Positions 26,026 through 34,482 of a stretch of 64,000 nucleotides of DNA are shown here, piece after piece. Position 1 is the first letter of the stretch. Each line of letters opens with the position of its first letter. Origin of the DNA: Duffyella gerundensis (GTDB taxonomy: Bacteria > Pseudomonadota > Gammaproteobacteria > Enterobacterales > Enterobacteriaceae). The notes beneath the pieces are model-generated. The model was not told where the DNA came from and did not search any database. It was given only the letters and a program-made list of their open reading frames with translations. The position numbers and the translations under genes were made by a program. The DNA lies in assembly GCF_001517405.1 (NCBI RefSeq), contig NZ_LN907827.1:2362587-2426586 (forward strand), read 5' to 3'.

Positions 26026-27498
26026 TTATTGCGGCGGCGTCGGCACCGTTTGCGCGGCTTCGCTGGCGCTGAGCCTGGCCATCATTTTGCGGTAGTTATT
26101 CAGCCAGCTGCCGCTTTTCAGGCGCCACCAGAAGAAGGCACCGCGTACCGCCCAGTCCATGACCATGCCAAGCCAGACGCCGATGACGCCCATGCCAAGC
26201 ACAATGCCGAGCAAATAACCAAACACGATGCGCGCGCCCCACATACCCGCCATGGAAACGTACATAGTAAAGCGGGCGTCGCGGGCGCCTTTCAGTCCGG
26301 CAGGCAGCACCCAGCTGGCGGCCCAAATCGGCATAAACAGCGCGTTGAGCCAGATCAGGTGTTTCACCACGGTGATCACCTCTTCATCACGGGTATAAAA
26401 CCGCGCGATGGTGCCCGCCAGCGGCACCGAGAGCAGCGCCAGCGCGCACAGGCCGATGGTGGAGAGCCAGAACACATGCTTGATCTGCCGCTCCGCCTGC
26501 ATCACCTGATTTTTCCCGAGGCGCGTGCCGACGATGATGGTGGAAGCGGAACCGAGCGCATTGCCCGGCAGGTTGATCAGCGATGCGATGGAAAAAGCGA
26601 TGAAGTTACCGGCAATTTCGTTGGTACCCATACCCGCAACAAACACTTGCGTCAGTAGCTTACCGCCGTTGAACAGCACCGATTCGATGCTGGCGGGAAT
26701 GCCGATACTCAGCACCTCACGCAAAATATCGCCGTTCCAGCGCCGAAAGTAGCTGGGAATGCTGATACGCAGCTTGGGGTTGAAGCCGATGACCAGCACA
26801 TAAATCACCCCAATCGCGCCGATATAACGGGAAATAGTCAGCCCCAGCGCCGCGCCGTCGAAGCCCATTCCCTGCCACGAGAAACAGCCATAAATCAGCA
26901 CGCTGCTGATAATGATATTGAGGATGTTCATGCCGCCGTTGATCAGCATCGGGATTTTGGTATTGCCCGCGCCACGCAGCGCGCCGCTGCCGATCAGGGT
27001 AATCGCCGCCGCCGGATAGCTCCAGGCTGACATCTGCAAATAGCTCAGCGCCAGCTGCTTCACCTGCGGCTCCGCCTGACCGGCGATCAGGTCAATGATC
27101 TGCGGACCGATAAACTCAATGCCTATCGCCAGCAGCAGCGCCAGCACGGTCATCGCCGCCAGCGACTGTCGCGTTGCCGCCCGTGCGCGCTTGCCGTTGC
27201 GTTTCGCCAGGCTAAAGGCCACCACCACGGTAGTGCCGAGATCGATGGCGGCGAAAAAGGAGATCACCACCATGTTAAAGCTATCCGCCAGACCGACGCC
27301 CGCCATCGCCTCTTTACCAATCCAGCTCACCAAAAAGGTGCTGAGCACGCCCATCAGCATGACGCAGAGGTTTTCGATAAAGATAGGAATGGCTAAAGGG
27401 GTAATTTCGCGCCAGAACAGCACATTATAAGAACGACGTTTGGGATACCACGCCGTGCGTTTAACTGCCTGCACCAGTAATACGCCAGGATTTTGCAA
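26026..27498 (-). CDS. yeeO: YeeO family MATE efflux transporter
   Basis: A 490-residue inner-membrane protein with twelve predicted helices of the MATE/NorM fold, which exports substrates using ion gradients. In E. coli YeeO exports FMN and FAD and dipeptides. The N-terminus has the characteristic TAWYPKRRSY segment. MATE features include GAGNTKIPMLINGGMNILN in helix 5-6. The first possible start is TTG at 27498; a GTG about nine codons later is an alternative. In E. coli yeeO also lies in the amn/cbl/nac tRNA-Asn region. Confidence 0.88.
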   Translation of the reverse strand: MQNPGVLLVQAVKRTAWYPKRRSYNVLFWREITPLAIPIFIENLCVMLMGVLSTFLVSWIGKEAMAGVGLADSFNMVVISFFAAIDLGTTVVVAFSLAKRNGKRARAATRQSLAAMTVLALLLAIGIEFIGPQIIDLIAGQAEPQVKQLALSYLQMSAWSYPAAAITLIGSGALRGAGNTKIPMLINGGMNILNIIISSVLIYGCFSWQGMGFDGAALGLTISRYIGAIGVIYVLVIGFNPKLRISIPSYFRRWNGDILREVLSIGIPASIESVLFNGGKLLTQVFVAGMGTNEIAGNFIAFSIASLINLPGNALGSASTIIVGTRLGKNQVMQAERQIKHVFWLSTIGLCALALLSVPLAGTIARFYTRDEEVITVVKHLIWLNALFMPIWAASWVLPAGLKGARDARFTMYVSMAGMWGARIVFGYLLGIVLGMGVIGVWLGMVMDWAVRGAFFWWRLKSGSWLNNYRKMMARLSASEAAQTVPTPPQ

Positions 27499-27758
27499 TT
27501 TAATACCAGCTTGAAGAGTCGATCGCCAGAGGAGTAATAATCATGATCAATGGCCTGGGAAAACGCAAAGTCTTTCCGGCGTTTAGTTATTTTTTATTAC
27601 AACTCTGCCCAGGGGAAACCGTCTCATTCTCACCGCTCATCAACCCCAAACCGCGAGTTCTGATGCATACTGTTGACAGTAGCGTAACCGGGGATGACCT
27701 GCGGTTTTTATGATGCGACGCGATCCCGATGTCAGTCGCGCGACAACAAGGAGATTTT

Positions 27759-29216
27759 ATGCCTGAGAAGCACTTTTCCGGTCTCACCAGCGTGCAGGCG
27801 CTGGATAAGCTCGAAGAGCAGTATCAAAACGCCGTCGAGGCGCTGCGTGAGGCGATCAAAACCTACATTGCCGACGGCAGCCTGCCCGATGCCGCCGTCC
27901 GTGCTGCCGGGCTGTTTGTCTACCCGGAACTGCGTATCAGCTGGGATGGCGAGAATGCGCCGCTGAATCGCACCCGCGCCTGGGGACGCTTTACCCGTCC
28001 GGGCAGCTACAGCACCACCATCGCCCGTCCGGCGCTGCTGCGACACTATCTGCGCGAGCAGCTGGCGATGATTGAGAAAGATTACGATGTCACCATCGAA
28101 GTCCGGCCATCGCAGCAGGAGATTCCGTTTCCCTACGTTATCGACGGCTCCGATCTGGTGCTGGATCGCTCGATGAGTGCGGGTATCGCCAAACATTTCC
28201 CCACCACCGAGCTGGCGAATATCGGCGATGAAACCGCCGATGGCCTGTTCAACGCTGAAACCATTTTTCCGCTTTCGCATTTTGACGCCCTGCGCACCGA
28301 TTTTTCGCTGGCCCGCCTGCGCCACTACACCGGCACCGCCGTGGAGCATTTCCAGCCGTTTGTGCTGTTTACCAACTACACGCGTTATGTCGATGAGTTT
28401 GTCCGCTGGTCGATAGAACAGATTCGCGATGAAAACTCACCTTATGACAGCCTCGCCTGTGCTGGTGGTGCGGTGATTACCGCCGAAAGCGAAAACGCTG
28501 ATGCGCTGATCTCCAGCCTGGCGTGGAAGAATCATCAGATGCCCGCCTGGCATTTGACCTCGCCCAACGGCCGCGGCATTACCCTGGTGAACATCGGCGT
28601 CGGTCCATCCAATGCCAAGACCATCTGCGATCATCTGGCGGTGCTGCGTCCGCACGCCTGGCTGATGATTGGCCACTGCGGCGGCCTGCGCGAGAGCCAG
28701 AACATCGGCGATTACGTGCTGGCGCACGCCTATCTGCGTGACGATCACGTGCTGGACAGCGTGCTGCCGCCGGATATCCCGATTCCCAGCATTGCTGAAG
28801 TACAGCGCGCGCTGTATGACGCCACCAAAGCGGTCAGCGGCATGCCGGGCGAAGAGGTCAAACAGCGCCTGCGCACCGGCACGGTGGTCACCACCGACGA
28901 TCGCAACTGGGAACTGCGTTACTCCGCCTCCGCGCTGCGCTTCAACCTCAGCCGCGCCGTGGCCGTAGACATGGAGAGCGCCACCATCGCCGCCCAGGGT
29001 TACCGCTTCCGCGTGCCTTACGGCACCCTGCTCTGCGTCTCTGACAAGCCACTGCACGGCGAGATCAAGCTGCCGGGTCAGGCCAACCGCTTTTACGAAG
29101 GCGCGATTTCCGAGCACCTGCAGATCGGTATTTACGCGGTGGAGCAGCTGCGCGCCGAGGGCGATAAGTTGCATTCCAGGAAGCTGAGGACGTTTAACGA
29201 GCCGCCATTCCGCTGA
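27759..29216 (+). CDS. amn: AMP nucleosidase
   Basis: This 485-residue enzyme cleaves AMP to adenine and ribose 5-phosphate in purine salvage. The sequence matches E. coli Amn throughout: PTTELANIGDETADG, a long ALYDATK-type helix, RTGTVVTTDDRNWELR, and the C-terminal DMESATIAAQGYRF motif of the MTAN-like phosphorylase fold. The start at 27759 follows AAGGAG; earlier ATG at 27729 lacks such a site. The converging purine permease gene sits beyond a repeat-rich region, which may be functionally relevant since adenine is a product. Confidence 0.95.
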   Translation: MPEKHFSGLTSVQALDKLEEQYQNAVEALREAIKTYIADGSLPDAAVRAAGLFVYPELRISWDGENAPLNRTRAWGRFTRPGSYSTTIARPALLRHYLREQLAMIEKDYDVTIEVRPSQQEIPFPYVIDGSDLVLDRSMSAGIAKHFPTTELANIGDETADGLFNAETIFPLSHFDALRTDFSLARLRHYTGTAVEHFQPFVLFTNYTRYVDEFVRWSIEQIRDENSPYDSLACAGGAVITAESENADALISSLAWKNHQMPAWHLTSPNGRGITLVNIGVGPSNAKTICDHLAVLRPHAWLMIGHCGGLRESQNIGDYVLAHAYLRDDHVLDSVLPPDIPIPSIAEVQRALYDATKAVSGMPGEEVKQRLRTGTVVTTDDRNWELRYSASALRFNLSRAVAVDMESATIAAQGYRFRVPYGTLLCVSDKPLHGEIKLPGQANRFYEGAISEHLQIGIYAVEQLRAEGDKLHSRKLRTFNEPPFR

Positions 29217-29538
29217 GGGGCCGGGGAACGCCGGGGGATCGTTTTCCTCTGGCCGGAAAGGCCATTTCGTTCTGCCTTGCAGGCGGGCTTTTAGGGTCAA
29301 CGTCAACGGCCATTTCGTTCTGCCTGAAGGCAGCCCGAGCAGGGCGGCAGTCGCCCGCCCCTGCACCCCGGCTATCCGGCAAACACAACCGCCCGCCGCA
29401 GGCGGGTACCTTCGTCGGTTCACATTTCTTCACGGACCGCTCGCGATTCGCTCCCCGCTCAGCGCTCCCTTGTCCCGCCATCCATGGCGGGACATCCTAA
29501 AATGTTCACCTCCTCAGCGGTGGTGATGCCTCCTCAAG

Positions 29539-29634
29539 GTCAACACCCAAGTCAAAACCCACGTCAAAACCCACGTCAAAACCCACGTCAAAACCCACGT
29601 CAAAACCCACGTCAAAACCCACGTCAAAACCCAA
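29539..29634. repeat. 12-base tandem repeat (GTCAAAACCCAC)
   Basis: GTCAAAACCCAC occurs in six perfect units from 29551, with a seventh ending in A, to 29634. A degenerate unit at 29539 (GTCAACACCCAA) links it to the GGTCAA end of the mosaic element. Confidence 0.95.
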
Positions 29635-29654
29635 ACATCTAAGCCAAAACCAAC

Positions 29655-29744
29655 AAAGGCAAAGGCAAAGGCAAAGGCAAAGGCAAAGGCAAAGGCAAAG
29701 GCAAAGGCAAAGGCAAAGGCAAAGGCAAAGGCAAAGGCAAAGGC
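29655..29744. repeat. Hexamer tandem repeat (AAAGGC x15)
   Basis: Fifteen perfect AAAGGC units in 90 bases. It sits in the middle of R1. A pure hexamer array of this length is prone to slippage, so copy number probably varies between strains. Confidence 0.97.
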
Positions 29745-29783
29745 ACTTCAATTTTTAGTTTCAGATATCAGATTAAGGAGCAT

Positions 29784-29825
29784 GGATTCTGGATTCTGGA
29801 TTCTGAATTCTGGGTTCTGAATTTC
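29784..29825. repeat. Heptamer tandem repeat (GGATTCT, degenerate)
   Basis: Three perfect GGATTCT units followed by three degenerate ones (GAATTCT, GGGTTCT, GAATTTC). It abuts the next array directly. Confidence 0.85.
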
Positions 29826-29895
29826 GAGCTTTGAGCTTTGAGCTTTGAGCTTTGAGCTTTGAGCTTTGAGCTTTGAGCTTTGAGCTTTGAGCTTT
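29826..29895. repeat. Heptamer tandem repeat (GAGCTTT x10)
   Basis: Ten perfect GAGCTTT units in 70 bases. It begins immediately after the GGATTCT array with no spacer. Confidence 0.97.
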
Positions 29896-30581
29896 GAATT
29901 GTAGGGTTGGAGTTTTAGGTTTTATTTAGAATTTCATCTTTTATCTTTTCGATTTTGACCTGGGTTTTGACCTTGAGGAGGCATCACAAACGCCGAGGGA
30001 AAAGTGTTTTCCAGGACGAGCCGCAGGGATGCGGCGAGAAGGTGCGTTGAGCTTGGAGCGAATCGCGCCTGGTCCGTCAGGAAAAGGCTTTTGCCGAGGG
30101 CACCCGCGCAGCGGGCGGTTGTGTTTGCCGGATAGCGCGGGTGCAGGGCCGGGGCGACTGCCGGCCCTGCTCGGGCTGCCTTCAGGCAGAACGAAATCGC
30201 CCCTGACCTTGACCTGGGTGTTGACCTTGAGGAGGCATCACAAACGCCGAGGGAAAAGCGTTTTCCAGGGCGAGCCGCAGGGATGCGGCGAGAAGGTGCG
30301 TTGAGCTGGGAGCGAATCGCGCCTGGTCCGTCAGGAAAAGGCTTTTGCTGAGGGTACCCACGAAGTGGGCGGTTGTGTTTGCCGGATAGCGCGGGTGCAG
30401 GGCCGGGGCGACTGCCGGCCCTGCTCGGGCAGGCTTTAGCCTGTACGAAATCGTTTTTGACCTGGCCCTGCTCGGGCTGCCTTCAGGCAGAACGAAATGG
30501 CATTTGACCTTGACCTTAAGAGCCGCCTGCAAGGCAAAGCTCCCCTGGCCTTTCCGGCCAGAGAAAAACGCCCACGCGCCG

Positions 30582-31877
30582 TTATGCGCTCAACCACCCA
30601 AGTTTAATCACGAACAGCAGCGACAACACGATCAGCGCCAGATTCACCTCTTTCAGTCGGCCGCTCAGCAGCTTGACCACTGTCCAGGTAATAAAACCAA
30701 AGGCGATGCCGTTGGCTATCGAATAGGTCAGCGGCATGGTCAGGGCGGTGACCGTAACCGGAGCGGCGGTGGTGATATCTTTCCAGTCAATTTCGGCGAG
30801 GCCAGAGGCCATCAACACGGCGATAAACAGCAGCGCGGGCGCGGTAGCGAAGGCAGGCACGCTGGCGGCCAGCGGCGAGAAAAACAGGCTCAGCACAAAC
30901 AGCGCGGCCACGACCACAGCAGTCAGACCGGTACGGCCACCGGCGCTGACGCCCGCCGCCGATTCGATATAGCTGGTGGTGGTCGAGGTGCCAAGCAGCG
31001 AACCAAACAGCGCGGCGGCGCTGTCTGCCACCAGTGCACGGCCCATTTTGGGGATATTGCCCTGCGCGTCAGTTAATCCGGCGCGTTTGGTGACACCAAT
31101 CAGCGTGCCCGAGTTATCAAACACATCGACAAACAGAAAGGCAAAAATCACGCTGATCAGGCCGACGTTCAGCGCGCCTTTGATATCAAGCTGTAAAAAG
31201 GTCGGTGCAATCGACGGTGGCGCAGAAAACACGCCGCCAAACGGCGTCAGGCCAATGCCCATCGCAATGAACGTCACCACCATAATGCCAATCAGCACCG
31301 CGCCGGTGACGCGTCGCGCTTCCAGCACCACGATAATGATAAAGCCGAGGATCGCCAGCAGCGGGCCGGGCTTAGTCAAATCGCCTAATCCCACCAGCGT
31401 CGCCGGATTGGCCACCACCACGCCCGCACCTTCCAGCGCGATAATGGCCAGAAACAGGCCGATACCGGCGGCAATGCCAGCGCGCAGCGGCAGCGGAATA
31501 CTGGTAATGATCCATTCGCGAATTTTAAAAATCGACAGCGCGAAGAAAATCAGCGCCGAAATAAACACCGCGCCCAGCGCCACCTGCCAGGTGTAGCCCA
31601 TGTGCAACACCACGGTGTAGGTGAAAAAGGCATTCAGCCCCATGCCAGGTGCCAGCGCAATCGGATAGTTGGCGATCAGTCCCATCAGCAGTGAGCCGAT
31701 AGCCGCCGCCAGACAGGTGGCGACAAACACCGCACCTTTGTCCATGCCGGTGGCGCTGAGAATGCTGGGGTTCACAAACAGGATATAGGCCATCGCCAGG
31801 AAGGTGGTTACCCCCGCCAGCAGTTCGGTCCGCACGGTGGTGTTATGCGCTTTAAGCTGGAACAATTTTTCTAACAT
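30582..31877 (-). CDS. NCS2 family purine permease (AzgA-like)
   Basis: A 431-residue inner-membrane nucleobase transporter of the AzgA branch of NCS2, which in E. coli includes the adenine permeases PurP/AdeQ and the guanine-hypoxanthine permeases GhxP/GhxQ. Diagnostic stretches are ANYPIALAPGMGLNAFFTYT, an FVDVFDNSGTLIGV helix and GTSTTTSYIESAAGVSAGGR. The length is close to the GhxP/Q group, but substrate cannot be fixed. It faces amn across R1 and is divergent from a response regulator. Confidence 0.88.
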   Translation of the reverse strand: MLEKLFQLKAHNTTVRTELLAGVTTFLAMAYILFVNPSILSATGMDKGAVFVATCLAAAIGSLLMGLIANYPIALAPGMGLNAFFTYTVVLHMGYTWQVALGAVFISALIFFALSIFKIREWIITSIPLPLRAGIAAGIGLFLAIIALEGAGVVVANPATLVGLGDLTKPGPLLAILGFIIIVVLEARRVTGAVLIGIMVVTFIAMGIGLTPFGGVFSAPPSIAPTFLQLDIKGALNVGLISVIFAFLFVDVFDNSGTLIGVTKRAGLTDAQGNIPKMGRALVADSAAALFGSLLGTSTTTSYIESAAGVSAGGRTGLTAVVVAALFVLSLFFSPLAASVPAFATAPALLFIAVLMASGLAEIDWKDITTAAPVTVTALTMPLTYSIANGIAFGFITWTVVKLLSGRLKEVNLALIVLSLLFVIKLGWLSA

Positions 31878-32234
31878 GCGTGTTCTCTCATGAATGGGGC
31901 GCTGTTGCTGGCCCGCTTGCCTGAAAAGTGGTGCGATTTCTTATCGTTGTGAGGCGCAAACGCGCGGATCAACACGGCGCTGGCCATGGGCTCTAGCAAT
32001 TGCTATGCCATGCCTGATGGCACAGCGCACAGCCCTGCGGTTTAGCGGCTGCGGCACGCTGCTTCAGCAGAGGGCAAAACCGTGCTGTGCATGCCCTTTT
32101 TTGGCGCAATCCGCCCTAAAAAAGTGCAGTGCGATTCCTTAAGACGCGTCTCACAATTCTGTACACCGTCACTCTTCTGGCGCGCAGGCTCGGTTACACT
32201 CGCTTAACTCTTTTTTAACGGTGAGATTTGCGGC
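31878..32234. other. Intergenic region between purine permease and response regulator
   Basis: No gene is supported here. A plus-strand frame at 31894-32142 has no ribosome-binding site. The gap contains TGCCAT-N5-ATGGCA (32006-32022), a palindrome that might be a regulator site. A GCGCAAACGCGCG stretch (31948-31960) resembles half of a PurR operator but is too weak to call. Confidence 0.35.
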
Positions 32235-32987
32235 ATGAAACCAGCCATTTTAGTGGTGGATGACGATCCTGAAATCTGTGCGCTGCTTCAGGACGTACTG
32301 AGTGAGCATGTTTTCACGGTCTTCTGCTGTCATCGCGGAAGCGATGCGCTGAGCCTGCTGGCGCAGCATCCGGAGATTTCACTGGTGATGCTCGATATGA
32401 TCCTGCCCGACACCAACGGCCTGCTGGTGCTACAGCAGATGCAGCGTAGCCGGGCCGGATTGCTGGTGATCATGCTTACCGGCATGGGTTCAGAATCGGA
32501 TGTTGTGGTGGGCCTGGAGATGGGCGCCGACGACTATATCGCCAAGCCGTTTAATCCACGCGTGGTGGTGGCGCGGGCGAAGGCGGTGTTGCGCCGCAGT
32601 GGGCTGTTGAGTATGGAAAGCCCCTTTCAACAGCGCACGCCGGGCTGGCAGTTCAACGGCTGGCTGCTCGACGAAAGCCGCTGCATGCTGCTCAATCCTC
32701 AGCGTCAGGAAGTAGTGCTGACCCAGGGCGAATTTTCCCTGCTGCTGGCGATGGTGCGCCATGCCCGCAAGGTGCTGACGCGCGATCAACTGCTGGAACT
32801 GACCCACAGCGAAACGCTGGAGGTGTTTGATCGAACCATTGACGTGCTGATCATGCGCCTGCGCCGTAAGATCGAAACCAACCCGCATCAGCCGATGTTG
32901 ATCCGTACCATTCGCGGCCTCGGCTATGTGTTTGCCGCCGACGTACAGCGCCCGGAAGCTGAGCCACTGCAAACCCGCATCGCCTGA
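32235..32987 (+). CDS. OmpR-type response regulator
   Basis: A 250-residue regulator with an N-terminal receiver (acidic pocket D9-D11, phospho-acceptor D54 in VMLDMILPD, Thr/Lys at T82 and K104) and a C-terminal winged helix ending in RTIRGLGYVFA. It lies upstream of, and is convergent with, a sugar ABC operon; a hybrid histidine kinase is found beyond that operon. The pair probably senses the sugar or its binding protein and controls the transporter. It has no adjacent kinase gene of its own. Confidence 0.88.
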   Translation: MKPAILVVDDDPEICALLQDVLSEHVFTVFCCHRGSDALSLLAQHPEISLVMLDMILPDTNGLLVLQQMQRSRAGLLVIMLTGMGSESDVVVGLEMGADDYIAKPFNPRVVVARAKAVLRRSGLLSMESPFQQRTPGWQFNGWLLDESRCMLLNPQRQEVVLTQGEFSLLLAMVRHARKVLTRDQLLELTHSETLEVFDRTIDVLIMRLRRKIETNPHQPMLIRTIRGLGYVFAADVQRPEAEPLQTRIA

Positions 32988-33018
32988 ATCACGGGCGGCA
33001 TCGCGCCGCCCGACGCGC

Positions 33019-33957
33019 TTACTTCACCGTCCAGCCTTTGTAACCGCTGACGCTGTTGCGATCGATCAACGTCACCGGAATCAGCACCGGTTTATCCGGC
33101 GCAGGCTTGCCCTGCAAAATGTCATAGCCAATCTCCACCGCCTTTGAGGCCATCACCTGCGGATCCTGCGCGGGCGTCGCCACAAACAGGGAGTTTTTAC
33201 GCTTCAGCGCCTCTTCACCATCTGGCGATCCATCGACGCCAACGATAAAGAATTCGCTCCGCTGCGCCTGCTTCGCCGCCAGATCGGCACCGATCGCCGT
33301 CGGATCGTTGATCGCAAACACCGCATCAATTTTTGGATTGGCCGACAGCAGCGAGGTCATGATCTCCAGCCCGCCTTCACGGCTGCCTTTGGCGTTCTGA
33401 TTATGCGACAGCAGCTTGATGTTCGGATGCAGTTTCAGTTCATTCATGCAGCCTTCCACGCGGTTCTGTACCGCAGAAACCGGCGGTCCGTTGATGATCA
33501 CCACGTTGCCTTTGTCTTTCAGGCGGTCGGCAATGTATTTACACGCCATCTGCCCCGCTTCGGTGTTATCAGAGGTGATGGTCGCATTGGCGCCCTCTGC
33601 CGACACGTCCACCGCCACCACCACAATACCGGCATCGCGCGCACGTTTTACCGCCGGGCCAATGCCTTTGGAATCGGCGGCGTTAAGAATGATCATATCG
33701 ACCTTCGCGGCGATAAAGTTATCGATCTGCCCCACCTGCTGACCCAAATCGTAGCCGCTCGACACCAGCGTCACGTTCACCTTGTCGCCCGCCAGCTGGC
33801 GCGCCTTCAGCTCCGCGCCCTTGGTAATCTGCACAAAGAACGGGTTAGCCAGATCGCCCACCGTCACCCCAATCGACTTCAGCTCTTTCGCCTGCAACAG
33901 CGGCGCAGTCAGCAGCGTGGCCGCCAGCAGCCCACTGACAATAGGATTAAAACGCAT
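33019..33957 (-). CDS. Sugar ABC transporter periplasmic binding protein
   Basis: A 312-residue type I periplasmic binding protein of the ribose/LacI-like group. The signal peptide ends near LLQAKE (about 23). Conserved segments are GVTVGDLANPFF, LVSSGYDLGQQVGQIDNFI and VFAINDPTAIGA. The substrate is probably a pentose or hexose but is not determined. The start at 33957 follows GGAGAG. It is the last gene of an ATPase-permease-binding protein operon, separated from the permease gene by 523 bases of repeats. Confidence 0.88.
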   Translation of the reverse strand: MRFNPIVSGLLAATLLTAPLLQAKELKSIGVTVGDLANPFFVQITKGAELKARQLAGDKVNVTLVSSGYDLGQQVGQIDNFIAAKVDMIILNAADSKGIGPAVKRARDAGIVVVAVDVSAEGANATITSDNTEAGQMACKYIADRLKDKGNVVIINGPPVSAVQNRVEGCMNELKLHPNIKLLSHNQNAKGSREGGLEIMTSLLSANPKIDAVFAINDPTAIGADLAAKQAQRSEFFIVGVDGSPDGEEALKRKNSLFVATPAQDPQVMASKAVEIGYDILQGKPAPDKPVLIPVTLIDRNSVSGYKGWTVK

Positions 33958-34019
33958 AGTCACTCTCCAGTCTGTTTAATGGTGCCAACCGCTAAATGGC
34001 GCTCTGTTACCGATACCGC

Positions 34020-34115
34020 TTGCCTGATCTCTTGCCCTTGCCTGTCTCTTGCCTTTACCTGTCTCTTGCCCTTGCCTGTCTTTTACCTTTAACTTGCTTT
34101 TGCTTTTATCTTTCC
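34020..34115. repeat. Degenerate pyrimidine-rich repeat
   Basis: CTTGCC, CCTGTCT and related words alternate irregularly (for example CTTGCCCTTGCCTGTCT) over about 95 bases directly upstream of the binding-protein gene. Read on the minus strand it is GGCAAG-rich, similar in style to the hexamer arrays in R1. Copy boundaries are not clear. Confidence 0.6.
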
Positions 34116-34159
34116 ACACGGGTCGAGGGCGTTATTGTCGCCGCCAGTTTGTTCACGGC

Positions 34160-34482
34160 CAGCGCACAGCAACCGGAGCGTACTGAAGTACGTGAGGATT
34201 GCGCGCACTGCCCGGGGACAAAATGGCAAGTAAAATAGCCCGCTATACGCATACTTCCAGCGCACAGCAACCGGAGCGTACTGCAATACGTGAGGATTGC
34301 GCGCACTGCCCGGGGACAAAATGGCAAGTAAAATAGCCCGCTATACGCATACTTCCAGCGCACAGCAACCGGAGCGTACTGCAATACGTGAGGATTGCGC
34401 GCACTGCCCGGGGACAAAATGGCAAGTAAAATAGCCCGCTATACGCACGCTCCAGGTAAAATAGCCCGCTATACGCACACTT
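34160..34482. repeat. 98-base tandem repeats between permease and binding-protein genes
   Basis: Three copies of a 98-base unit start at 34160, 34258 and 34356 (period exactly 98), then a 27-base partial copy ends at the permease stop codon. Each unit contains CAGCGCACAGCAACCGGAGC, a CGTACT-GA-AGTACG hairpin (degraded to CGTACTGCAATACG in copies 2 and 3) and AGTAAAATAGCCCGCTATAC. Units are otherwise nearly identical. Open frames across the array are artefacts. Confidence 0.95.

Larger units (their letters stand above)
29245..30571. repeat. Mosaic intergenic repeat region R1
   Basis: About 1.3 kb between converging amn and the NCS2 permease gene. It holds one element copy in plus orientation (about 29311-29538), two in minus orientation (about 29965-30198 and 30225-30451), and a fragment (30463-30500). 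Both outer ends carry a CTGGCCGGAAAGGCC leader hairpin and TGCCTTGCAGGCGG, in inverted orientation (29250-29290 and about 30562-30525). Each copy starts near ATTTCGT and ends GATGCCTCCTCAAGGTCAA. Between copy 1 and copy 2 lie four tandem arrays. Open frames here are repeat artefacts. A related copy is in R2. Confidence 0.85.

Noticed and set aside
29506..29751. Minus-strand ORF coding Cys-Leu and Gly-Phe-Asp-Val repeats
   Set aside because: It is the translation of the AAAGGC hexamer and the 12-base array. It lacks a ribosome-binding site and has no plausible fold.
29539..29895. Possible CRISPR array
   Set aside because: The repeats are contiguous with no unique spacers and unit lengths of 6-12 bases, and no cas genes are present.
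30029..30304. Plus-strand ORF over mosaic repeat copies
   Set aside because: It spans the end of copy 2 and part of copy 3 and is disrupted by changes between copies that preserve stems, not codons.
31894..32142. Plus-strand ORF between the purine permease and the response regulator
   Set aside because: No ribosome-binding site and no recognisable protein features; it lies in a divergent promoter region.
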